In this document: positions 24,801-31,774 of the stretch, in pieces
Numbering within the stretch: the stretch's first letter is position 1
Layout of the letters: every line of letters starts with the position of its first letter
Assembly (NCBI GenBank): GCA_030248135.1
Contig: JASANC010002974.1
Location: 1-64,000 of the forward strand
From: Theristus sp. LFF4_11
Lineage: Eukaryota > Nematoda > Chromadorea > Monhysterida > Xyalidae
Direction of reading: 5' to 3'
Length of the DNA stretch: 64,000 nt
Notes under the pieces: generated by a model
The model's database searches: none
Told to the model about the DNA's origin: nothing
Seen by the model: the letters and a program-made list of their open reading frames with translations, nothing else
Position numbers and translations under genes: made by a program

Positions 24801-26991
24801 GAAAGGGCGAACACATATGATTACATACCAGAAAAAAAAATAGAAACAAAAATAAGTAACACTGTTTTCAGAATAGGTTTTTCGTGTCTACAGCGTATGA
24901 AAAGTAGTCGGATAAAATTTTTTTCGCGGCTCCAAGCACAACTTTGGGTGTTCGTTTCGTGTGCAAAGGAGCAGGTTTGTAGCTTATAGTATGCTCGCTG
25001 GAGGCAGCGAGCAAATTTGAAAAAAGCGCGCGAGCAAATATTCAGCCATATAATGCGTGATGCGCTCTCCGCTCGCTGCGCTCGCTCGCGCATCCGCATG
25101 ATTTCCACGGCCGATTCGCCCTAAATCGTCACGATTCGGTAACTAGAGTTGCTCACAGAAGAAAACTAACCCAAAATCCGTGATCAGCGCATTGAATTAC
25201 CGCGGACTAAACCAGTTTCTCATTTTTTTGTTTTTGGACCGATTTCACCCAATTTCCACGACCGATTCGGCCGAAATCGTCACGATTCAGTATCTAGAGT
25301 TACTCACATAAGAAAACGAACCAAAAATTTGTGATCAGCGCATTGAATTACCCCCAACTACACCATTTTCCCATCTTTTGTTTTTGAACCGATTTCGCCA
25401 ATTTCCACGGCCGATTCGCCCGAAATCGTCACGATTCAGTATTTAGAGTTGCTCACATAAGAAAACTAACCCAAAATCCGTGATCAGCGCATTGAATTGC
25501 CCCGGACTACACCAGTTTCTCATTTTTTGTTTTTGGACCGATTTCGCCAATTTCCACGGCCGATTCGCCCGAAATCGTCACGATTCAGTATCTAGAGTTG
25601 CTCACATAAGAAAACTAATCCAAAATTCGTGATCAGCGCATTATATTACCCCCAACTACACCAGTTTCTCATTTTTTGTTTTTGGACCGATTTCGCCAAT
25701 TTCCACGGCCGATTCGCCCGAAATCGTCACGATTCAGTATCTAGAGTTGCTCACATAAGAAAACTAATCCAAAATTCGTGATCAGCGCATTATATTACCC
25801 CCAACTACACCAGTTTCTCATTTTTTGTTTTTGGAACGATTTCGCCAATTTCCACGGCCGATTCGCCCGAAATCGTCACGATTCAGTATTTAGAGTTGCT
25901 CACATAAGAAAACTAACCCAAAATCCGTGATCAGCGCATTGAATTGCCCCGGACTACACCAGTTTCTCATTTTTTGTTTTTGGACCGATTTCGCCAATTT
26001 CCACGGCCGATTCGCCCGAAATCGTCACGATTCAGTATCTAGAGTTGCTCACATAAGAAAACTAATCCAAAATTCGTGATCAGCGCATTATATTACCCCC
26101 AACTACACCAGTTTCTCATTTTTTTGTTTTTGGAACGATTTCGCCAATTTTCACGGCCGATTCGTCCGAAATCGTCACGATTTTAGTTATTTAACTGCTA
26201 TTCCTTTATTTTTTTTTAAATAAAGGTCAAATTCAAACTCTCCGTTGTTGGTTACCCCGGAAACTTTGTGATTTGTCAAATAACGGTTTGTTTCATGCGC
26301 AGAAGTCGCAAATACACGTCAAAATACGCGTTTTTCGTCATTTTGTGCAAAAAGGCTAAATTTTAAACCTTTTGGAGCATCGTAGAAAAAAATGAATGCG
26401 AAATTTGAAAAATTTGGCATCTTTTACCCTAGGAAATGTTTTTATCATAACAGTCAGATTTTTCTTTATATCACTGAAACTGCGTACACATTTTATGACA
26501 TGACCGAAAAAAAAGGGGGATAGAAGAATAAGAAACAGCGAATTCAGAATCGATGTTTTGCGCACACAGCGTGTATAGAGGATCACCACGAAAAAATTTC
26601 TAGTGTACACAGCATACCTATGGATTACCTACCTGTGTGCAGGAGAAAAATTTCTCAGCTCCTTTTTTGCTCACAATGCGAGGCACAGAAAGTTAGGAAT
26701 TTACGCGCGAGCGACAGACGGGCCATATTATGTCTCATCCGCTGTCCGCTGCGCTGCGCTTCGCTCGCGAATGGACATGATAACCCTTATCAACCCAATC
26801 AATAAACCCCAATTTGAACACGAAACGACTTTCAGCTGACAACGGGCGATATCGCCATCATCGGAGGTCGTGCCCGTTCGTTTGTGTCGTTCATCGACGT
26901 TTACAACACCGAGGCGGATTACTGGACACGCACGAATGTCACGTTGGCCGTTGCTAGTGGCCACCATGCCGCTGTTTTGTCCGATGAATGA
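9869..26991 (+). CDS. Kelch-repeat protein, first exon split by a transposon
   Basis: Exons: 9869-9908 continuing at 11703-11872 once the inserted element is removed, 18133-18417 and 26836-26991 (TGA). All junctions are phase 0. The translation has four kelch blades: VIVTCG, then VMYVMGG followed by a WRTLAARM-type hydrophobic/Trp segment, then GVLVCGG, then IAIIGG, each with the usual spaced Tyr/Trp (for example YNTEADYW). Kelch proteins form beta-propellers that bind partners, often as cullin-3 adaptors; no BTB or BACK part is seen, so the adaptor role is not supported here. Six blades are usual, so this is partial: the N-terminal exon is unclear and the last exon runs into a stop just before a LINE remnant. 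Introns of 6.3 and 8.4 kb consist of repeats. It may be a damaged allele or a pseudogene. Confidence 0.65.
9905..11702. mobile_element. TTAA-flanked non-autonomous element with GC-rich repeated ends
   Basis: Both ends are TTAA: left TTAAGGCCCATTCATG, right CATGAATGGCGCTTAA, near-perfect inverses. TTAA target duplication is typical of the piggyBac superfamily. Each end carries about 330 bp of degenerate GCGCGCTGAAGCGCGC and CAGCCGCTGCGG blocks in inverted orientation (9909-10240 and 11357-11698). The interior has no transposase, but has a decayed tRNA-like segment and three tandem copies of a 23-bp GAGGGCTGTGCACCA unit (10880-10940). It interrupts a kelch exon. Confidence 0.85.
10431..10502 (-). 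other. Decayed tRNA-like sequence
   Basis: On the minus strand there is an A-box-like TGCAGTGGTAACA followed about 30 bases later by AGTTCGAAACCC, a good B box. The T stem does not pair well, so this is not a functional tRNA but probably a tRNA-derived SINE head or an internal Pol III promoter relic inside the TTAA element. Confidence 0.45.
11893..12110. repeat. GACTCGGATCA-family repeat, copy in the kelch intron
   Basis: GGGGACTCGGATCATT, TTTTGAATTCCCGCGTC and TTACCTATCTATGCGGG recur in the same order at 30170-30300 and 52905-53030. It lies just 3' of the kelch exon. Part of the copy at 30 kb adjoins a tRNA-like head, so the family may be SINE-derived. Confidence 0.6.
12373..12451. repeat. 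TTGAA pentanucleotide microsatellite
   Basis: About 15 uninterrupted copies of TTGAA (written as GAATT in other phases). The two minus-strand open frames over it only translate the repeat. Confidence 0.95.
12452..13900. repeat. Kelch intron segment with an inverted repeat
   Basis: No exon is seen. A roughly 340-bp element has inverted ends at 13156-13190 and 13455-13489 (TACTAATGCGTGG..CAAGACAAAATAAA and its reverse). Between them are TTAGGATCAGGAACCTAC words that recur at 30760-30860. Confidence 0.6.
13900..15404. mobile_element. Host repeat copy interrupted by the mariner-like element
   Basis: The parts 13900-14375 and 15290-15404 align with the repeat at 18862-19812 (shared GTTGTCTTCCGTTGATTTT, AATAAACGGCGCAAAAATAT, CTTGTATCCGTGTG and CCGCATTTTTAGATAATATT). 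The left end is lost or diverged. Confidence 0.7.
14376..15289. mobile_element. Mariner-like element with HTH remnant, TA target duplication
   Basis: The element starts CAGGGTGGGCCAAAAA after TA (14374-14375) and ends TTTTGGCCCACCCTG before TA (15290-15291). Inverted ends extend about 150 bp. A minus-strand frame at 14497-14799 begins near MVKWTAEQRVWCAIWW and resembles the N-terminal helix-turn-helix of Tc1/mariner-type transposases. No DDE/D catalytic domain follows, so the copy is non-autonomous. The uninterrupted host repeat at 19669-19720 supplies an empty site that confirms the ends. Confidence 0.85.
15430..16440. repeat. Satellite units followed by a dispersed unit
   Basis: 15530-15790 has two diverged units of the 150-bp GGCCGATTCGCCCGAAATCGTCACGATT satellite. 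15780-16440 is then repeated in the same order at 24390-25110, ending in GCTCGCTCGCGCATCCGCATGA. A third, more diverged tail is at 26360-26790. The small frames at 16189 and 24654 are translations of this repeat. Confidence 0.75.
16441..18132. other. Kelch intron, unclassified
   Basis: No supported exon or clear element is seen. A stretch ending GAAG|GTGGGTAAG at about 17724 looks like a donor and could be an alternative 5' exon of the downstream kelch exons, but the frame before it shows no recognisable protein. Confidence 0.3.
18862..19812. mobile_element. Palindromic element with nested MITE
   Basis: The ends TTATCTAAAAATGCGGAAGGCGCATATAAAAGG and their reverse complement form inverted arms of about 150 bp (18862-19012 and 19660-19812). 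The interior contains the MITE 19109-19356. A truncated copy starts at about 20278 and is cut by the fold-back element; another copy (13900-15404) is interrupted by a mariner-like element. Confidence 0.75.
19109..19356. mobile_element. TATGGCCGA-family MITE, copy 2, nested
   Basis: It begins TACGGAATGGCCGAG and ends TTCGGCCATACTGTAC. The same flank appears uninterrupted at 14045-14060 (CTAACGTACGCACCAC), giving an empty site with TAC or GTAC duplicated. Confidence 0.8.
19880..20525. repeat. Diverged satellite units and truncated palindromic element
   Basis: Three diverged 150-bp satellite units occupy about 19900-20280. They are followed by one arm of the palindromic element (20278-20430), which stops where the fold-back element begins. 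Confidence 0.65.
20525..23270. mobile_element. 2.75-kb fold-back element with internal 336-bp repeats
   Basis: The left end ACACCGATTGCAAATAAGAG followed by a G run is mirrored on the right by a C run and CTCTTATTTGCAAACGGTGT. The arms meet near 22060. GAATTCGAATCTG recurs at 20977, 21312, 21649 and 21985 (period 335-337); its reverse recurs at about 22122, 22460 and 22793. The left arm therefore has four subrepeats and the right three. Two open frames (20586-20822 + and 22959-23225 -) are near-identical because they are the same arm sequence; they are not evidence of a gene. Confidence 0.85.
23271..24400. repeat. Satellite array, about 150-bp unit, block A
   Basis: About eight direct copies of a unit containing ACGGCCGATTCGCCCGAAA, ATCTAGAGTTGCTCAC, GAAAACTAACCCAAAAT, GTGATCAGCGCATTGAATTA and TTTTTCGTTCCTGGACCGAT. 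No coding capacity. Confidence 0.9.
24401..25104. repeat. Dispersed unit, second copy
   Basis: This is a direct repeat of 15780-16440, about 650-700 bp, separating two satellite blocks. Confidence 0.75.
25105..26190. repeat. Satellite array, 149-bp unit, block B with two unit types
   Basis: The landmark ATCGTCACGATTCAG recurs at 25425, 25574, 25723, 25872 and 26021, a strict 149-bp period. Two variants can be told apart by GAATTGCCCCGGACTAC versus TATATTACCCCCAACTAC, in the order A-B-B-A-B, a sign of recent higher-order duplication. Confidence 0.9.
26191..26835. other. Last part of the kelch intron
   Basis: About 26360-26790 is a diverged third copy of the dispersed unit, with a GCTGCGCTGCGCTTCGCTCGCG tail. 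A T-rich acceptor TTTCAG at 26830-26835 precedes the last kelch exon. Confidence 0.55.
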
Positions 26992-27737
26992 CATGAAAAA
27001 TATGTTTTTTGGTGTTTTTTTCATTGGAATATTGGCTCATCAAATAAAATTGAGTGGTGCTGAGAACTGCAAATACCCCATCTTGACCCGACCCCATGAA
27101 AACTGTGGGACAAAATTACAGACCCGTTGTCGATTTGCGTCTGGTCCAGAAATCTATTCTTAAAACTACAGACCAGAATTGGATGAAAAGCAACGTCACC
27201 CAGCAGCGGCATACACCTTCGGTTTCGGATCACCATATCGTGTCTCTGGAGCTTCTTTTTTTAAACAGAGCATTCCAAAATCAAAACCCTGCAAAAGTTT
27301 TGATCCGCTGTCAACAGGAGAATTAAGAAAAGTGCATCTTTACCGGTACTAGAAACTCAAGATGGACAGTCTCTGGTGTCTGACATTGATAAAGCTGTCA
27401 AACTTTCGCGAAAAATTTTAAGCAAAAGGACTCTTGTATTCAAAAAAATGGATACTCTTGTATTCTTCTTCAAAAACTGTAGGATCTTGGTATTAAAAAT
27501 TACCTGTTGAACTGGATTAATGCCTGCCTTCAAAGCAGATCTCAGTGGGTTCGTATCAACAGTGGTAAGTCAAAATTTGTTCAGGTTGCCTCTGTAAAGC
27601 CTCAAGGTAGTGTGCTGGCACAGTTCTTTTTGCGCTGTTCATATGACCTAAATTAAACCTAATCAACCAAGTGACATCGCACTCTAAATGTGTTTTGTAT
27701 GCTGATGACGTCAAAATATACAGAGAAGTGTTTCTAA
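26992..27737 (+). pseudogene. LINE reverse transcriptase remnant, 5' part
   Basis: The frame from 27483 reads LGIKNYLLNWINACL, then the turn PQGSVL, as in the palm of non-LTR reverse transcriptases. A few bases later, in another frame, comes YADD at 27698-27709, the catalytic motif. Earlier frames (27060-27330) contain weak similarity only. Stops and frameshifts show it is dead. It begins immediately after the last kelch exon and is broken at about 27737 by a MITE. Confidence 0.75.
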
Positions 27738-27939
27738 AAGCCTGTTCATACTGACGTATGCGCGTACGGCACGTCACGTCACGTCACGTCACGTCACGTC
27801 ACGTCACGTCACGTCACGTCACGTCACGTCACGTCTTCGTTCATAGTGCAAAAAAACTAGCCGTACGGCCACGTACGGCACGTCACGTCTTGTTTTAGGA
27901 TTTGCGCTCGTTCATGCAGACGTACGTCGACGTACGTAA
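27738..27939. mobile_element. CTGACGTATGCGC-family MITE with ACGTC expansion
   Basis: It starts AGCCTGTTCATACTGACGTATGCGC, matching the reverse of 5460-5490. 27775-27835 is an uninterrupted run of CACGT/ACGTC pentamers. It ends in a CGTACGTCGACGTACGT palindrome. Confidence 0.7.
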
Positions 27940-27941
27940 TA

Positions 27942-28685
27942 CAGGGTGTTTCAGAAGTAGTGGGTAGGTGTTTGACACGTTATTTCTCGAGTTGAGTTGA
28001 ACCATATTCAATGAAATTTTAGACAGTTGTTCAGAAAAGTTCAACTTAGATTTGTGCAAAATTTCATTCACCTGCTCACGAATGACAGAGCAAAACACAC
28101 AAAAACATTGATTTCAGCACACAACTGGGGGTTCTTGTCTGGGACCAGGTGAAACATTAGCTTCTATGCGACCGAATCGTTCGTTCCATGTATGAATACG
28201 AAATGTTTTTTTTTAATCCGATTGGTTTGTTTTTGTTTTTTTTCATACTTATCTGCCCACTTTTGGGGCGTGCTAGACCAGCGTACATGCGCGAGAAAGT
28301 GGTTTTGGCCGTGACGGATAGGTGCAAGCGATGCATTGAGGCTCATGGTGGACACTTTGAGAAATTTGATTGAGTTGACTGTTGTCGTTGTTGTTGCTGT
28401 TTGTTGTTATCGCCATACACACTTTTTGAGTGTTCTGCTGAATGTTTGCATTGAGTGGTGTCCTTTGTTTTCCGGCGGTATCGCGTGATCTGGACTTTCT
28501 GGTCCATTTTTGAATTTTTTGTGTTTTGCTGTCATTCATGTGCAGGTAAATGAATTTCTCAGAAATTTTACACAAATCTAAGTTGAACTTTCCTGAACAA
28601 CTATCTAAAATTTGATTGAATATGGTTCTACACAACTCGAGAAATAGCGTGTCAAACACCTACCCGCTACTTCTGAAACACCCTG
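27942..28685. mobile_element. TA-flanked element with CAGGGTGTTTCAG ends
   Basis: The left end CAGGGTGTTTCAGAAGTAG and right end CTACTTCTGAAACACCCTG are perfect inverses; the inverted ends run about 150 bp. TA lies on each side (27940-27941, 28686-28687). No transposase domain is recognised in the 128-aa minus frame inside, so this is a non-autonomous Tc1/mariner-type copy. Confidence 0.8.
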
Positions 28686-28830
28686 TATAATGACAGAGCT
28701 GCCCTCCAAAGCGATCTCGATGCCTTAAACAACTGGATGAAGCTTTTACCCTCGATTTGCTAGCCTCAAAAACCAGGATTCTCCACGTGGGACCTAAGAA
28801 ACATCCTCATTTCCAATAATCGTTTGTTTC
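28686..28830 (+). pseudogene. LINE reverse transcriptase remnant, 3' part
   Basis: The reading DRAALQSDLDALNNW, then SKTRILHVG a few bases on, resembles the segment that follows the catalytic YADD in non-LTR reverse transcriptases. It therefore continues the remnant that ends at 27737, with the two elements between being later insertions. Confidence 0.7.
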
Positions 28831-30011
28831 TTCAACTTCCTGACATTGTTTGTTTCTTTTGCATGGTAAAATTATATCAGTATCAATATCAAGTTTATTT
28901 CTAAGCCTCACGGCCAGTTCATTGTATTGAATTGAAGTTCATTGAATTTATGTAATTGGTTTGTTGTGAGCTGACCGAGAGGTTTAAATAAAATTAGAAG
29001 TTATTCATTCCGGCGGTACTGTATGTGGAGTAGGGTTAGGGGGAAAAATCCAAATTTTTTTAAATGTAAAAAATAGAAAAAAAATTTTTTTAACAAGTTA
29101 GGTTCGTTCGAAGCGTCTCGTCGAGCTGAGTTCAGCTAAATTTTCAGAGCGATCCGAAATCGTGTTTTATTGAAATTTTGTCCATTTCATAAAGGGAAAG
29201 TTGCATTTTCAACAGTAAAATAGGACAATTTTTGACGTGTACTTGAATATTGAACCGTTCTTAGTTGTTCCTTTTTAAAAAAATTACCAAAATTTGACTG
29301 TGTTCAAAAATTCCTGTTTGCTGTAGCTAAGTCGGCAACCCCTGTCGACCCGGTCGCCCCCCCCCAAGATACTTACTTTCAGCTTCAACCAGCTATGCTA
29401 TCTGCCACATGGCGAGAGCCCGCTCTTCAAGTCATGGTATCGAAAACACGTACCATGATTTCGCGATCACGTTGCGGGCAACTGACAGGCGCAAGTTTAA
29501 CACGTTGGTTTAGCTTAGCAAGCAAGTTTTAACATGTGGCCAAGCGGTCGTGTCATGTGGTATTGACCAACACCTCCGCTCCAATTGTTTAACAATATAT
29601 CGCACAACTCCATTGTAGACCTATAACATACGCCAATCAACAAGATATCATGTTCATCTCATGGCCTACCGACTGAAAAACATGTTCTAAGTTGCAACAA
29701 AACGATTTCTGAAACGATATTTCAATTCAGTTAAGTCATTTCAACGCTAAAAATTGACCCTAGAAGTAATCAAATCGAAAAACATAGAGTACGTCGGTCA
29801 AAATGACCAAATAATGACATGTACCTATTATCTTTTTTTAAATTTTTTTTAAATTTATTTGTACGCGCGCCGGTTCCGGAAACCCGAAGGTACCAAACTC
29901 CGGCGGAGACGGGCAATACTGCCCCGCCCAAGCCCAATTTTACCCTCGGCTCAGGAGGGAATAGACCATTAGATGTTCATTGGTCACTCTAATTTTCTAC
30001 CAGTATGTCTT
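28831..30011. other. Gene-free stretch
   Basis: No gene is seen. 29870-30000 contains TTCCGGAAACCCGAAGGTACCAAA, which recurs in diverged form near 19410 and seems to be the tail of the tRNA-derived unit that follows. Confidence 0.45.
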
Positions 30012-30080
30012 GTCCACAGCGAGGTTCGAACCCGGTACCTACAGAACTGTAGGCCGAAGTTCTACCGCTACGCCATGGAC
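30012..30080 (-). other. tRNA-derived sequence, likely SINE head
   Basis: On the minus strand the 69 nt fold as a tRNA: a 7-bp acceptor stem (GTCCATG with TGTGGAC), an A box GCGTAGCGGTAGAAC, an anticodon stem CCTAC/GTAGG and a B box GGGTTCGAACC. The anticodon loop has six bases instead of seven and the T stem only four pairs, so a working tRNA is unlikely. The repeated GACTCGGATCA sequence beside it argues for a SINE. Confidence 0.6.
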
Positions 30081-31774
30081 GCGACCTGGACGATTTTTCC
30101 TTAAGACCTGCGACTCAATGCGGTTGTGGACGTAAAAGGAAACTAGTTTCAAACTGCATGTGGTAATTAAGAATAGCCTAAGTGACCCGGCCTTATTTAG
30201 GAGACTCGGATACCTTTGCCAATTTTGAATTCCCGCGTCGTCGTGCATGAGACTGCTTACCCATCTATGCGCGAATTGAGACGCGGGACCAAAATAAAAA
30301 AATATTAAACACACAAGGAAGTTGGGAAGAAAATTTGGTTTGAACTTTCAAAAAATTATGCCATAAATCGAGTTTTCAGAGCAAAGTAAAAGAAAAAATT
30401 TTCATTTTTTTTAATTTGAAAAAAATTCAATTTTTTTAACCAAAAAAATTAAAAAAATTTTCAAACCCCCTACGTGGAGTGAGTGGGCGGTGGGTGATGT
30501 GCTTTGCAGGATTTTTTCATCTGTGGATTTAGGGTAAGATGAAAAAGGTATACGTCAGAATACAAACGCGGCTATTCAAAACGCTTCCAGACAGATGATG
30601 AAATTGCAGAAAAACGTTTGACAAACGAAACGATACGAAGTGTTGCGAAATTTTCGTAAAACTACAAAGCTAAACCGGAGCTGGAGCTGATCCCTGATCC
30701 CAATGTTTCACCCCTTCAACAAAGCTGTCAATCAAGGCACTTTCACTTTGTTAAAAAGGCTTCACTTAGGATTAGGATCAGGTTTAGGATTAGGAACCTA
30801 CAACGACTTCATTAGGATTGGGATTGGGCTTAGGATTAGGAATCTACAACGACTTCATTGAAACCGAACTAAACAACAAAACAGACTGTAAACTTGGCTT
30901 TGGTTTAGTAATGTAGGCAAAGCCGAAATTTTTCGTAATTTTGTCATTCGTCGTGTGCAGTGCAGTGCATGTGCATCCATGTCGAGTGGTCGGGTCGTGT
31001 TTTGTCCGTGTCGTCTGTCGCTGTGGTGTGGTTTCTTCTGTTCTGTTATCACTTTCACTTTCTTCAGTCATTTATAGGTCATTATTTATCGATTTTATTT
31101 CATTCATTCATTCATTCATTCAATTTTATTCCATTTGCGACGTTGCCAAAAATTGCATCATCCACGACCACGGCACGGCCGGGTTCCGGTTGGTTGAACG
31201 AACTATTCGAACAAAACGAGAGTGGAGTCTGACGCATCGGCATCACATGTCGCCGTCGTCGCACGGTTGGTGTCCGGGGGTGGGTGGGGGGGGGGACGTG
31301 GGAGAGTATGAAAAAAGAGCTTTGTAATTTTTTTTCTGTATTTCGCTGTTCGGCAAAAAAACATGACAGCAACGCACGGTTTCTCCAGGTCGGTTCCCTC
31401 CCAGTCATGTGAAATTACTTGTCGGAAAACTCAGCTTCAAAAGTCTAAAGTTTAATTTGTCTCCTCCTGGTCCGTTGGGTTGTTGCCGTTGGAGAGAGAG
31501 AGAGTCAGAGACTAGAGAGAGATAGGGTAAGGGGCTAGGGCGCCACGTCAGCACTTCCACCCACTTCCACATCTCCAATTTCCCTCCGCTCTCCAGTCTT
31601 CCTCCACAGATCTTTTTTTTTCTCAGTCGTCATGTCATGTTCTATTTCGTTTAATTTTGTTCATTGCTTTTTCCAAACAGGCAGGAGGATTGATTTCGGT
31701 CTGTTCGTTGTTCATGCACGCTGCACGCACAATTGGATGAAACGCTGAAAACATTACTTGCAAATAAACAAACG
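30081..31774. other. Repeat remnants and 5' flank of the ZCCHC24-like gene
   Basis: 30170-30300 is a copy of the GACTCGGATCA-family repeat. 30760-30860 carries TTAGGATTAGGAACCTAC repeats shared with 13280-13400. 31100-31130 is a short TTCA run and 31490-31530 a GA-rich run; these and the GC-rich 30950-31320 block could be promoter or 5' UTR. An acceptor at about 31680 (CCAAACAG) probably opens the exon with the start codon; two short upstream ATG frames precede it. Confidence 0.45.

Noticed and set aside
15430..26190. CRISPR-like regular array
   Set aside because: Units of 149-336 bp are contiguous tandem satellites without unique spacers, in a eukaryotic intron.
28273..28659. 128-codon frame as a transposase of the TA-flanked element
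   Set aside because: No helix-turn-helix or DDE/D motif; part of the frame lies in the terminal inverted repeat.
30012..30080. Functional tRNA gene
   Set aside because: Six-base anticodon loop and a weak T stem; adjacent dispersed repeat points to a SINE.
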